Shown in pieces: positions 27,005 to 36,014 of a stretch of 64,000 bases of DNA. The notes beneath the pieces were generated by a model. It had not been told where the DNA came from and ran no database searches. It worked only from the letters and a program-made list of their open reading frames with translations. Positions within the stretch are counted from its first letter, which is position 1. Each line of letters opens with the position of its first letter. A program made the position numbers and the translations under genes. The stretch comes from Ktedonobacter racemifer DSM 44963 (GTDB lineage Bacteria; Chloroflexota; Ktedonobacteria; Ktedonobacterales; Ktedonobacteraceae), in assembly GCF_000178855.1 (NCBI RefSeq), contig NZ_ADVG01000004.1:2108001-2172000 (forward strand), written 5' to 3'.

Positions 27005-27475
27005 TGGACGAAAACGCATTTGAGCCTGGCGTTGGCAGATCGAGTGCTCACCGCTGGACATTCGGTATTGTTTACGACGCTGGCCGAGTTAGCACAAGCA
27101 CTGGAGAGCGCTTCTCATCCGGGCTTAATGCGTCAGCGCCTGCGACGCTACATTGCACCAAACGTCTTGGTGATCGATGAGGTGGGCTACACCAAGCTCT
27201 CGCAGGAACAGGCACGCCACTTCTTTGAGCTGGTGACAGCGCGTTATGAGCATAGCTCGATCATTTTGACCTCCAACACCAGCTTTGCCCAATGGGGCGC
27301 TCTGTTGGGAGATGAAGTACTTGCCACAGCCCTTCTCGACCGGCTTCTCCACCATGCCGAGGTCATCGCGATCAATGGACGCAGCTACCGTATGAAAGAG
27401 CGCCAGATGGATCGCACGAGCGAGCCAGAAGCGGCTCTGAGCACACCCGGCGGCAGGCTCACTGGCGTTCGGTAA
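27005..27475 (+). pseudogene. istB: IS21-type IstB ATPase remnant
   Basis: Contains KTHLSLALADRVLTAGHSV after a damaged Walker A, Walker B NVLVIDEVGY, and SSIILTSNTSFAQWGALLGD (sensor 1), AINGRSYRM at the C-terminus. The N-terminal 80 residues and the GxxGxGK part of Walker A are missing, and no IstA partner remains. Not functional as a transposition helper. Confidence 0.8.
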
Positions 27476-27948
27476 ACCGGCGTTGGCTCATCGGCCTACT
27501 GATCACCTGATCTTGGCTTTGTTTTGTCAGCGTTTATTCGTCGGCACTTATCGATTATTGTTCTTTGGCGTTCGTTTTCTCTGGGCGGCCAATTCCAAAT
27601 CGGCTCGTCATCCCACCGGCCTTGACAGCACAAGGGATCGGGAGCAGGGAGGCGTGGTATGCGGGTCAGGAAGGTACGGTGGGTCCGGTGCGAACCAGGT
27701 GCTTTTAAAGGGAAAGAAGATTGATTTTCCCAGAAGATCACTTCGTTTGCTGTGAAGGTAGGATTAGCGAGCGTGTGAGCGTCACCAGCGCCATTAGGGA
27801 GCTAACGGCGGTATGATAAAACTGCTATGTTGCGGAAGAATGTCGCAACATAGCAGTTCCTTTTCAGCCAGGGAAACGGATGAAGCGGGTATCTCGTCTT
27901 TCTATTCGAGGAGGTGCCAGGAGGGTCTGGCTCCCCTCGATCCATTAC
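27476..27948. other. Remnant DNA after istB, no gene
   Basis: Probably the right end of the IS21-like element followed by unrelated sequence. No supported gene; the hairpin at 27821-27857 is the only clear structure. Confidence 0.4.
27821..27857. terminator. 14-bp hairpin downstream of the methyltransferase operon
   Basis: ACTGCTATGTTGCG (27821-27834) pairs with its complement at 27844-27857, loop of 9. It lies about 90 bases past the last stop of the minus-strand pair at 27949. Confidence 0.6.
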
Positions 27949-28296
27949 TCATCCATAGTTTCGCCTCAGATAGGCGTACAGCGTCCCAAGATCCGTGATC
28001 TTCTTCGCTCGATCCACTGCATCCAGCTTTTCCCCATAGAGCACGAGCAAGCTGTTGGTCATGGCGATCAAGGCGGTCACCTCTTCTGTGTCCAGGGCCA
28101 GCTGGATCTGCGCCTGCTCGTGATCGAGTTGTGCCAGAAGCCTCCCCTGCAGAGCCTGCACCAAGCGAAGCGTGGTATTTCGTTCGTGCGTGGGAGGCAT
28201 GCTCGCTAGCGCGGACCTGCGATAGTCCTGCATGTATTGGAGCAAACGCTCAGCCTGCTCGCGGCCCAGCTGGAAAGGAGGGGGGGAACCCGTCAC
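27949..28296 (-). CDS. Unknown helical protein coupled to methyltransferase
   Basis: 115 residues from a GTG at 28296 that overlaps the methyltransferase TGA as GTGA, the usual arrangement for translational coupling; a longer start inside the methyltransferase gene is less likely. Almost wholly alpha-helical (GREQAERLLQYMQDYRRSAL, LVQALQGRLLAQLDHEQAQI), possibly coiled coil in the middle. No family recognised. It should be made in fixed ratio with the methyltransferase and may be its partner. Confidence 0.65.
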   Translation of the reverse strand: MTGSPPPFQLGREQAERLLQYMQDYRRSALASMPPTHERNTTLRLVQALQGRLLAQLDHEQAQIQLALDTEEVTALIAMTNSLLVLYGEKLDAVDRAKKITDLGTLYAYLRRNYG

Positions 28297-29201
28297 CGCT
28301 TCCCTCGCCTTCCATACGCTGCATGGAAGACATAGGATGCGTGATGCTCCTCCCATTCCTGAGCAACGCGGTTGACCATGGCCTCGAACTGTCCCAGTGG
28401 CATGTTCGCCTGAGTACAGTAGACGCCTTTGAGGGCATCAAAGGCGCTGAGCACATTAGCTTTGAGCATGGCTCCCACATGGCCTGCCCATTCTCCCAAG
28501 GGAACGGGGATATCCTGACGCTCGATGGCTTCCAGCCCTTGCTGGGCAAGCATTTCCCCTAAGCGGGACATAAGACCCATGTCGAAACCACGCTCTCTGC
28601 TTCTCTCCCCCATCCAGGTGAGCAAATGAGTGGTTTCCGGCCCGGCCTGCTGAATGGTGACCCCAATTTCCAGCAGTTCTATCCAGCCACCAGGACGGGT
28701 GACGCGAACTAATTCCTGAATCACCGATGGCCATTGGGTGGCAGGCAGCGCAGCGACCAGCAAGCGCTGATGAACATAGTCGAACTGCTGATCAGGAAAT
28801 GGCAAACCCTTGAGCACATCCGCCAGGCAAAATGTATAAGAAGATGAGGACGTGAATTCCAGCGAAGCAGCAGAGATATCCACGCCAACGATGTGCGCCT
28901 GGGGAAAGAGCCGGGCCATTTCCACCGGCCAGATCCCCGTGCCGGTTCCCACATCCAGGATCGTGGTGACATCGGGGCGGAGCGGAACCAAATAATGATT
29001 GCCAATGGCACTGTAGAGACAGCGATGTTGGAAGTTTAGACGATTCTGCTCCTGGGCGTCTTTGGGCAAAAAATACGGAGCATCAGGCAGGCGTTCTCGA
29101 TCATCCATGATCGCAGAAGAGGCTAGCGGTCCTGGTTCCTGCTGGGGAAAGAGGTCTGCAGGGGGTTCACGACGTACAGCTCGCTTCCACCAAAAAGGCA
29201 T
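28293..29201 (-). CDS. Class I SAM-dependent methyltransferase
   Basis: 302 residues. Motif I TTILDVGTGTGIWPVEMA, acidic end of strand 2 IVGVDIS, motif post-I FCLADVLKGLPFPDQQFDYV, and motif III LVRVTRPGGWIELLE are in order, between residues 85 and 190. This UbiE/COQ5-like class methylates small molecules. The N-terminal 50 residues are Pro-rich and variable. Followed by the coupled 115-residue helical protein. Substrate unknown. Confidence 0.9.
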   Translation of the reverse strand: MPFWWKRAVRREPPADLFPQQEPGPLASSAIMDDRERLPDAPYFLPKDAQEQNRLNFQHRCLYSAIGNHYLVPLRPDVTTILDVGTGTGIWPVEMARLFPQAHIVGVDISAASLEFTSSSSYTFCLADVLKGLPFPDQQFDYVHQRLLVAALPATQWPSVIQELVRVTRPGGWIELLEIGVTIQQAGPETTHLLTWMGERSRERGFDMGLMSRLGEMLAQQGLEAIERQDIPVPLGEWAGHVGAMLKANVLSAFDALKGVYCTQANMPLGQFEAMVNRVAQEWEEHHASYVFHAAYGRRGKR

Positions 29202-29607
29202 GTGTTTTTCTCCTTAAAAGAACAACGTAGGAAGGACGAGAGCAGGGAAACGGGTGAAGAACGGGCAGAATTCTCCCCTTTTCTGGTTCAACACTTTTCT
29301 CAAATAAGGGGGGATTCTGCCTGACATATATGCGATACATCCATGTTCTTCGTTTTTTATGTTCTCTCAGTTTCCTCCTTTTTTCTCACTTTGTCAAGAA
29401 CCACCTCCTTGAAAACCCATATCTGGAGCGGCCTGCCCTGCTCCACCAGCAGGGCAGGCTTGGTCTGGTGAGTGCAGTGCTGTGTACCAGGAGGAGGTGC
29501 GTGAGTGTGCGCGCATGCGTGTGAGGAGAGAGGGGGGATGAGGAGGGAGACGAGATGGGGTACAATAGAGGCATATTTTTGGTAGCGAAGGAAGGTATGC
29601 GAGCATC
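29202..29607. other. Intergenic, one hairpin
   Basis: Upstream region of the methyltransferase pair. It contains the perfect hairpin at 29431-29459 and a purine-rich stretch from 29520; no gene supported. Confidence 0.4.
29431..29459. terminator. 12-bp perfect hairpin
   Basis: GCCTGCCCTGCT and its complement, five-base loop. No adjacent intact gene end; strand of action unknown. Confidence 0.55.
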
Positions 29608-29856
29608 ATGCGATTGAGGAAGACGGCAGCGGGGGTGACGGTATTTTCGATCATGGCGTGGGAGCGGGAGGAGTTGGCGGCGTTGGGGGCGCAAGGGAGG
29701 GAGTGGGTGCCCTTTTCGAGCATGGGGACGGGCAAGCAGATGCGGTTTTTGGGCAAGATTCACAGCCAGTCGCGCGAGATCCAGTTGGAGCCTGGCGTGG
29801 AGATTGAGGATCGGCAAGTGGTGGTATTGGGTCCGGTGGAGCGGCGCACACGGTAA
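29608..29856 (+). CDS. Small unknown protein
   Basis: 82 residues beginning MRLRKTAAGVTVFSIMAWER, with a TACAAT -10-like box about 45 bases upstream and a GAAGGAAGG purine run before it. Ends RQVVVLGPVERRTR. No family recognised. The following DNA is an IS3 remnant, so this may itself be a fragment. Confidence 0.3.
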   Translation: MRLRKTAAGVTVFSIMAWEREELAALGAQGREWVPFSSMGTGKQMRFLGKIHSQSREIQLEPGVEIEDRQVVVLGPVERRTR

Positions 29857-29934
29857 GCGAAAGAGCCGGAAAGGGCCGTGGGTAGTCAGGTCGTGTGCGT
29901 GACGAGCCTCCTCAGCTCCAACCTCTGGAGGCTC

Positions 29935-30156
29935 TACAAAAACGGTTCTTCCGCACCAACGGAAAGTTTCTTTGGCACACTCAAACGAGAATGGACTCAT
30001 CGACAAAACTACCAGACCCAGACCCAGGCCAGGCAGTCCATTTTTGACGACATCGAAACATTCTACAACCGCAAACGTCGGCATTCTGCGCTCGGCTATC
30101 TCAGTCCTGTGACCTATGAAGAGCAGAACAGAAAGGAGCCTGTAACGAACGTTTAA
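29935..30156 (+). pseudogene. IS3-family transposase C-terminal fragment
   Basis: Reads APTESFFGTLKREWTHRQNY, then SIFDDIETFYNRKRRHSALG and YLSPVTYEEQ, the end of the IS3 OrfB integrase core, with the final catalytic Glu in the ESFFGTLK motif. The first two Asp residues and OrfA are missing. Confidence 0.85.
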
Positions 30157-30408
30157 GACGTTGAAGTAATGTATTTTTTCTGATATAGTAAAAGTACGTT
30201 TAAACGTTTACGTAACGTTCTCCACGTTTTCTTTATCGAGAGCAAATCCATCAGACGTGGAACTCTCAGACGTTCTCCACATTCCTCGGCTCTACGAAAA
30301 CGAGTCAAGCTCACTAGAAGGTTGTGACCAAAAACTGATGAATAAGAACGTCAATGAAATAAACCAAAGAAGATGCCATACCCTTGATAGGTGCTCATGA
30401 GGAGGGCA
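30157..30408. promoter_or_regulatory. Upstream region of the FHA-CHAT locus with palindrome
   Basis: AT-rich DNA with the perfect palindrome ACGTTTAAACGT at 30196-30207 and two copies of ACGTTCTCCAC at about 30214 and 30272. It should carry the promoter of the 30.4-kb gene cluster; the palindrome is a candidate operator. Confidence 0.4.
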
Positions 30409-32700
30409 ATGCGACCTATGAGTGATGTGATACACGATCCAGACTTTCTGGCATTGGGCCTGGGCGGTACGAACATGATGGCCATGTTGTGGGCTGTGGC
30501 TATGGGGCGGACTGCTATAGGTGTTGAGATGCGTGGTGATCCTTTTCTTGGTGTGCACTGGAATATCCGTGAAGACTTTTATCACCAACTTGGCTTGATT
30601 GATCAACTGATGCTTGAACGACATGGCGAGGCCAGGTTGCCTCGGCGGGGAGATGGACGATTATTTCGCCTCGCAGAGTGCTTCTACAGCCCCCATACCT
30701 CCGCTGGAGATATCGTCGCTGATGAGATTATCGATGGCTTCGACGCGGATCAGCACATTGTGGGAACCATCCACAATGTCGAATTTATTGACGATCGCTG
30801 GCGCGATGGCCTGCCGAACCGTGTCATTACAGTGTTAGAGCCACCCAAGCCGCCAGAGCAGCCAGACCCTCGCAAGATCCGCACCTCGATGGTGGAGGTG
30901 CTCGACGGCCCGTCGACGTTCCAGGCAGAGGCTGCATCCATTCAGAAGTTGCTGCGTCGTTACCTGGAACTGATCGAGCAGAAAGATCGGGAGACGAATA
31001 GCAAGCCCCGGGTTCAGCTGTTTACGCATCACCGAGTGGTTCCGAAGGAGGGCGAGGGTTTTATTGACGGTCCCGATGGCCGGAAACGGATTCGCATTGA
31101 GGCCCTCAAGGAATTCGACTTCAAGGGGCAGTTCGTTCGTGTGAGGGAGCCAAATAGTGAGATCATTGACCTGGGTGTACCTGAGCTGTTCATGGTTGCC
31201 CAGGGATTTAATAGCACTGATGCGAAACGCCTAGGGTTTGAGCAACATGATGTCGAGGTTGATCATGGAGACGGGTATGGGCCAGTGGTGGCGCAGGCGG
31301 ATTTCCTGGCGGGTCTGGTCGAGGTGCTTGTGGGTGGTCGCCTACGGCGGAGAATCTCTTCAGCGTTCGATCAGAATGGGAAGGAATACTGGGTGCGGCA
31401 GATCGCTGTGGGTCATGAGAATGATCCAGAGGTCGGCTGGGTGCTGGTCCAGGTGCCAGACTTTACAACCTTTGATCCCATCGAAGCGGGACTCCTTCCA
31501 GCGGGAACGGACTCTGGTTCGCCCGAGTTTTTCGGCTCCTACCAACATCTGATCTATGACTATTACATCAAGCAAGCGGCAGAAATTCTCGACATTCCCA
31601 GGCAGGAACTGAAGAAGGTCCAGATGATCTATGGCCCCACGTTGTTCAGTCTCGTGGAGCGGGTTGGCGATGATCCATTGATTGCGGTTAACGGTGTGGT
31701 CGCCGGCGATTCCTTTGGCAATGGTCACTTCCTGACCAGCGGTGGAGCGATGACCGGGATGATTGGGCACAGCGCTCGCGTCCTTGAATACTGGCAGGCT
31801 CGGGATAGGGGTACCGTACCAACTGATGCCATTCGTCGGCTCGCTGAGCGCATTAAAGAGGACACGCACGCCTGGCTTCAGGTGAGCGCGCAGGAATACA
31901 GCCAGGCGGCCCCGATTAACTTCGGCGCCGAACGCATCGAACAGATCAGTAAAGCGAGTGGTATCGACATAAGTGCGCGTGCCAGCGCAATCGACGCCGC
32001 TCGACGCCAGCGCCATGCCCTCATCCCCCTCGATCCATCTAACTGGAGAAGACTATTCGTGCGCAATGGGAGGGTACTCTCGGTCCTGCCAGAACTTGAG
32101 GCTGAGCACCCTCTGCAGCGTCCTGAGCATGTAGCTAGCCTGCTCGCGGTAATGAAGTCTTTCCCAACCATGCTCAGCCAGACGAGCGAGAAGCTCAAAA
32201 GAGATGAGGAATTAGCGGGAGGGGAGCGGACCATTCTCAGGACCAGATCCAGCATTCAACACGATCTGGCAGAAGGGGAGCAGACTCTCATCAGGCCGAA
32301 ATTCCGCATTGGGCCAGTAGCGCCAGAGAGCGCAAAAACGTATGCATTTCTGGATATGCAGCACAACGGGCAAGCCGAGCAACGCATCGCCATCAAAGGG
32401 GATCTTGTCGTTGTCGGACGGGCGGATCCCAAACATAATATCACGCCCGGGATAGACCTGACGTCATTTGATACATCGAGCGGCGTCTCGCGCCAGCACG
32501 CGCAGATTCGCATCGAACAGACCCGCTTTTCTATCGAAGATCTTAACAGCCGAAATAAGACACGCCTGGGCGAGTTGGTGCTAACCCCGCACAAGCCAGA
32601 AATACTCCAGGATGGTGATGTAGTCAGCTTTGGGTCGGTCAAGGCCACCTTCCGCGTACTTGGAGCAAGCGAACTGCCAGAACCCTGGTCACCGTCATAG
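30409..32700 (+). CDS. Rossmann flavoprotein-like protein with C-terminal FHA domain
   Basis: About 763 residues. Start placed at an ATG close behind GAGGAGG; ATG 30418 is an alternative with better spacing. Residues ~10-50 hold a dinucleotide-binding motif FLALGLGGTNMMAM ... AIGVEMRGD; GDSFGNGHFLTSGGAMTG near 440 resembles the C-terminal FAD-contact loop of flavin oxidoreductases, so the first 480 residues look like one FAD/NAD-binding enzyme. A helical linker follows, then an FHA domain (~645-755) with VVVGR, SGVSRQHAQI and LNSRNKT, which binds phosphothreonine. First gene of a same-strand cluster with propeller, CHAT and unknown genes. Enzymatic reaction unknown. Confidence 0.75.
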   Translation: MRPMSDVIHDPDFLALGLGGTNMMAMLWAVAMGRTAIGVEMRGDPFLGVHWNIREDFYHQLGLIDQLMLERHGEARLPRRGDGRLFRLAECFYSPHTSAGDIVADEIIDGFDADQHIVGTIHNVEFIDDRWRDGLPNRVITVLEPPKPPEQPDPRKIRTSMVEVLDGPSTFQAEAASIQKLLRRYLELIEQKDRETNSKPRVQLFTHHRVVPKEGEGFIDGPDGRKRIRIEALKEFDFKGQFVRVREPNSEIIDLGVPELFMVAQGFNSTDAKRLGFEQHDVEVDHGDGYGPVVAQADFLAGLVEVLVGGRLRRRISSAFDQNGKEYWVRQIAVGHENDPEVGWVLVQVPDFTTFDPIEAGLLPAGTDSGSPEFFGSYQHLIYDYYIKQAAEILDIPRQELKKVQMIYGPTLFSLVERVGDDPLIAVNGVVAGDSFGNGHFLTSGGAMTGMIGHSARVLEYWQARDRGTVPTDAIRRLAERIKEDTHAWLQVSAQEYSQAAPINFGAERIEQISKASGIDISARASAIDAARRQRHALIPLDPSNWRRLFVRNGRVLSVLPELEAEHPLQRPEHVASLLAVMKSFPTMLSQTSEKLKRDEELAGGERTILRTRSSIQHDLAEGEQTLIRPKFRIGPVAPESAKTYAFLDMQHNGQAEQRIAIKGDLVVVGRADPKHNITPGIDLTSFDTSSGVSRQHAQIRIEQTRFSIEDLNSRNKTRLGELVLTPHKPEILQDGDVVSFGSVKATFRVLGASELPEPWSPS

Positions 32701-32757
32701 TAGCCCAGTAGCCGTGTATGCAAGTAGCGGCTACTTCTAGACAGATAGGAGAACTTT

Positions 32758-33279
32758 ATGGCAAGGATGCAGCCGTCTTGGAATCTCTCTATTCTTGAAG
32801 GCATCTTTGGTGTAGCCAGGTACTCTACGGACAATGATCGTATGCAGCATGCAATTATTGCGACGAAGAAAGGGAGACTCTACGGAGTTCAATGGGATAT
32901 TAGGACCTTTCCTTCTACGAGCTCTCTTATTAAGTTATGCCAATTCAAGCCTCTCAGTTGTCTGGCAGGTGTGTATTCCTGCGATGATGGTTACCAGCAC
33001 GTAATTGTTGCCAGAAGTGAAGGGGAGAGTGGATCTCTCTTTGAGATTGCTTTCAAACAGCCACAACTCACCGAACCTCGTCTCCTTGTGCGCCTTCCGG
33101 CGGCTGTTCAGCGTGTAGGCATGGCAGGATTTCTTTTCAATGCGAAAATCACGAGTCTTTCCGGCTTCTTCTCGCTCGATGATACATCCAGTCATATCAT
33201 TACAAGCCTGGAGTCTGGTTGCGTTTATGATGTCAATTATAATAACAAAAACCATCGTGTGCATCAGCGCATCATCTGA
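32758..33279 (+). CDS. Propeller-like repeat protein, part 1
   Basis: 173 residues with three repeats of about 50 residues: GIFGVARYSTDND...HAIIATKKGRLYGV, LAGVYSCDDGYQHVIVARSEG, and LSGFFSLDDTSSHIITSLESG. The pattern (G-x-Y/F-S-x-D-D-x4-H-x-I) is beta-propeller-like. Strong GGAG ribosome site. It ends at a TGA overlapping the next ATG (TGATG); two further repeats are in the next frame, so this is either a coupled pair or a frameshifted single propeller. Such repeats usually bind proteins or sugars; no catalytic residues seen. Confidence 0.6.
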   Translation: MARMQPSWNLSILEGIFGVARYSTDNDRMQHAIIATKKGRLYGVQWDIRTFPSTSSLIKLCQFKPLSCLAGVYSCDDGYQHVIVARSEGESGSLFEIAFKQPQLTEPRLLVRLPAAVQRVGMAGFLFNAKITSLSGFFSLDDTSSHIITSLESGCVYDVNYNNKNHRVHQRII

Positions 33280-33554
33280 TGCACGTTGCTTCTCCACCTC
33301 GCATTGTGGCTGCATTCTACTCGCCAAATGGCAAAGACCACCATGTCATTGTTTATACCAAGGACAATGCAATCTATACCTATCTTTACTCGCGTTCTGG
33401 ACACAATAAACCCCTAGAGAAACTCTTCCCATCCTCATCATATGCAAGCATTGTCGATATAGTGGCATATGACTTTGTGAATGATAATCGTTGCCATGCT
33501 CTCATTGCTACCCATGATCATCTCATTTGTGTATCGTATCCTCATCTGAAGTAA
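33279..33554 (+). CDS. Propeller-like repeat protein, part 2
   Basis: 91 residues starting with ATG overlapping the preceding stop. Two more repeats of the same kind: VAAFYSPNGKDHHVIVYTKD and IVDIVAYDFVNDNRCHALIA. With part 1 this makes five blades, the number found in small propellers. No ribosome site of its own is evident, so expression should rely on coupling. Alternatively, one base change split a single 265-residue gene. Confidence 0.5.
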   Translation: MHVASPPRIVAAFYSPNGKDHHVIVYTKDNAIYTYLYSRSGHNKPLEKLFPSSSYASIVDIVAYDFVNDNRCHALIATHDHLICVSYPHLK

Positions 33555-33676
33555 GCGTTTTACCTTCTCCTGCTCACACTTCACGCTTGATTGCAATTCA
33601 CCCTCAGGAATACATCGTCTTGAGTGGGCGAGCGCAAGGAAAAGGAAACCGGGCCCGTAGAAGAAAGGACGTTCTC

Positions 33677-34333
33677 ATGAGTCTGGAACACTCGCATAAA
33701 TATGCAGGGCAAGAGGCACCCAAAACAGATACAGCGCTTGGAGTAAGCAGTAACGCAAGTGTTCCAGAAGAAAATCAGGAAGCACTGCCTCTGGCAAACA
33801 TCGTACAAGATGCTGATCAGGAAGTAGTGGCGGCTCACCCTGTTTTTTCTGATCCTACTGTCTTTCGTGATGCAGGTATGGCAGCGTTCAATCAGTATCA
33901 GGCCAGTAAACACATGGTAGATCTGAATCTTGCCACGCATGCACGCTTTGAGCCGGAAGACCCGCTCGAATCAGGCATTGTCCTGGCTGATGGCGTGTTG
34001 ACCGCGCGGGAAGTCCTCCGGCATCGTCTGCAAGCTGATTTGCTCGTTCTCTCTGCCTGTGAAAGCGGTCGGGTTGGTTTTCTGGGTGGTGAGGAACTTG
34101 CAGGATTAAGCCAGGCCTTCTTACAGGCGGGTGTTCGCTCTCTTCTTGTGAGCCTTTGGAAGGTGAACGATCCGGCAACGGCGGCTCTTATGCAAGCCTT
34201 CTATGCTGCTCGGCAGGCTGGAGCCGATAAAGCGCAGGCACTTCGAGAGGCCATGACACAGATCCAACGGGACCCACGCTGGTCACACCCGTACTACTGG
34301 GGCGCTTTTACCCTGGTAGGGGACTGGGACTAA
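33677..34333 (+). CDS. CHAT-domain (caspase-like) protease
   Basis: 218 residues from ATG 33677, with AGAAAGGA nearby upstream. The C-terminal 130 residues are a CHAT domain: LNLATHARFEPEDPLESGIV with the catalytic His, LLVLSACESGRVGFLGGEEL with the catalytic Cys, SLLVSLWKVNDPATAALMQA and the closing HPYYWGAFTLVGDW. The first 100 residues are low complexity and lack the TPR array and first CHAT strands usually present, so the N-terminus seems shortened. CHAT proteases are activated in conflict and signalling systems; the FHA and propeller neighbours may be its sensors (inference). Confidence 0.8.
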   Translation: MSLEHSHKYAGQEAPKTDTALGVSSNASVPEENQEALPLANIVQDADQEVVAAHPVFSDPTVFRDAGMAAFNQYQASKHMVDLNLATHARFEPEDPLESGIVLADGVLTAREVLRHRLQADLLVLSACESGRVGFLGGEELAGLSQAFLQAGVRSLLVSLWKVNDPATAALMQAFYAARQAGADKAQALREAMTQIQRDPRWSHPYYWGAFTLVGDWD

Positions 34334-34395
34334 GTATTGATGGTGCACTATAACAGTTCTTTCCCAGAAGTGTGAACACGCAAAGGAGATGATTC

Positions 34396-35154
34396 ATGTG
34401 GATAACAACCCCTGAAATAATTGAGCAGATCCTGCTTGAGGGCCAACTGGAACCGGTAAGCGATGATGCTCTTCAGCAGTCTGCACGTGATTGGCGGAGT
34501 CGAGGAGTGAAGCTCACCTCTCACGATGCGTTGCGCATCCTGCCGGTGGTGAGCATCGGCCAGCCCGAGACCTGGCCTCTCAATGACCTGTATGCACCCA
34601 AGACGTTGCCTCGCCCTATTCGGACGAAGCTCAAACAGGCAGATTTCTACCTGGTCCGTTTCTCCTGCTCTTTTCGCCCTCTTCACGAGGAGAGCCGTGT
34701 GGAGTGGGCTCGTTTCTGTGTGAACCTTCTTCCCCATCCGACGACCGGAGCACATCCGATGGCCTTTGATTTCTACCCCCAGCAGGTGATGCGAGAGGAG
34801 ACAAAACGCCAGATCAAAGTGACACTGAGCCCCTTACTCAAGTTTCAAGAACTGGAGGCAAGCCTTGGCAGCGCAGAATTTGGGTTCGAGAACCCTGCAC
34901 ACGTTCCCATTATTAGTGCTGCCCTCGGCACAAGCTTTGACCCGAGTTGGGATTATAGAAGCGATTCAACGTCAGGTGTGTTGGGGACCAGGTGGATGTA
35001 TCTGCTCGTCAAGGCTCCCAAAGGATTGGCAAGCGGACAGGCTCGGCTGGAGTTGGAGGCTGATGTCCTGGTACGAGGAACACGCATCGCGGCGAAAGTA
35101 CGACGCCAACCGGATCAGGCAGGTGCGCAACTTATCGTCTCATTGTGGGGTTAA
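34396..35154 (+). CDS. Unknown protein of the CHAT locus
   Basis: 252 residues, excellent AAAGGAG ribosome site, 62 bases after the CHAT gene. N-terminal helical segment TTPEIIEQILLEGQLEPVSDDALQQ, then mixed alpha/beta with RFSCSFRPLHEESRVEWARF and a C-terminal beta-rich part RWMYLLVKAPKGLASGQARL ... LEADVLVRG. No family recognised, no membrane segment, no nuclease motif. Its end-of-operon location makes it a candidate substrate, effector or scaffold for the CHAT protease, but nothing in sequence proves it. Confidence 0.65.
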   Translation: MWITTPEIIEQILLEGQLEPVSDDALQQSARDWRSRGVKLTSHDALRILPVVSIGQPETWPLNDLYAPKTLPRPIRTKLKQADFYLVRFSCSFRPLHEESRVEWARFCVNLLPHPTTGAHPMAFDFYPQQVMREETKRQIKVTLSPLLKFQELEASLGSAEFGFENPAHVPIISAALGTSFDPSWDYRSDSTSGVLGTRWMYLLVKAPKGLASGQARLELEADVLVRGTRIAAKVRRQPDQAGAQLIVSLWG

Positions 35155-35195
35155 TAGCAGTATGTGAAAACAACAATGCGCGATGTTCTCCATGC

Positions 35196-36014
35196 TTACC
35201 ACACAGAGACGCATTGCTGAGAGAACCGATATCCTACCCCCGTAATCGTTTCAAGATAGGATGGACGTTTGGGATCATCCTGCAACTTGAGGCGTAAGGT
35301 ATGCAAGTAGACGCGGATATAATCCACTTCCTCGTGATACCCTGTGCCCCAGACGGCGTGTATAGCGTTTGATGGGAGAGCACCTTCCCCCCCTTCGCGC
35401 ATGAGAGTGAACAGCAGTGTGCATTCTATGGGCGTCAGACGCAGCATCTGCCCACGAACGACGACACATCGCTCTTTGCACAGTAAGCGAATTAGCTGAT
35501 CCTCGCTTTCAAGCACAGAGCACGGGCCAACCCGTCTTGAGACATCACACGAGGACGCCAGAGACGCACGATAGCGCCTGGCATGCCCGTGTAAGCGGGC
35601 ATACAGTTCCTGTTTGCCGCAGGAAAAGAAGACATAATCGTCGGCTCCAGCATCGAGCATGCTGACAATATGGGCTTCCTCCTCCTGATCGGAACAGATC
35701 ACCAGCGGTGTGCGAGGTGTGATCTGACGAATCTGTTGGACCTCACGTGAGCATGTACAGCAGGCAAGCCAGACATCGTGTTGCATCAGCCGCACCGTCA
35801 TGGCGGAGGCACTACTTCCCAGATGCACCAGATGCGTGACCTTGAACTGTCCTCCTCGCAGTCGTGGCCGAAGCATGCGCGCTTCCTCCCGCGTCCCGAG
35901 GAGGAGGATAGTAGAAAGGGAGAGGGTTGCTTGCGCGGTGCGCATCTGCTCAAGTAAGGCGACGAGTGGCAGGTGATAGACTTGTGTGGTCTGTGTCATG
36001 TGTTTGGGCTGCAT
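35196..36014 (-). CDS. OmpR-type response regulator with degenerate receiver
   Basis: 272 residues from ATG 36014, where AAGGAGAG precedes; a longer in-frame extension lacks a site. Residues ~35-150 follow a receiver layout (STILLLGTREEARML, TPLVICSDQEEEAH, DAGADDYVFF), but the phosphoacceptor position in HDVWLACCTC has no Asp and the conserved Lys of the T-K-P motif is absent. The C-terminal winged helix is intact: LRLTPIECTLLFTLMREGGE ... VDYIRVYLHTLRLKLQDDP and ITGVGYRF. It should bind DNA without phosphorylation. No kinase gene is adjacent; converges on the CHAT locus. Confidence 0.85.
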   Translation of the reverse strand: MQPKHMTQTTQVYHLPLVALLEQMRTAQATLSLSTILLLGTREEARMLRPRLRGGQFKVTHLVHLGSSASAMTVRLMQHDVWLACCTCSREVQQIRQITPRTPLVICSDQEEEAHIVSMLDAGADDYVFFSCGKQELYARLHGHARRYRASLASSCDVSRRVGPCSVLESEDQLIRLLCKERCVVVRGQMLRLTPIECTLLFTLMREGGEGALPSNAIHAVWGTGYHEEVDYIRVYLHTLRLKLQDDPKRPSYLETITGVGYRFSQQCVSVW

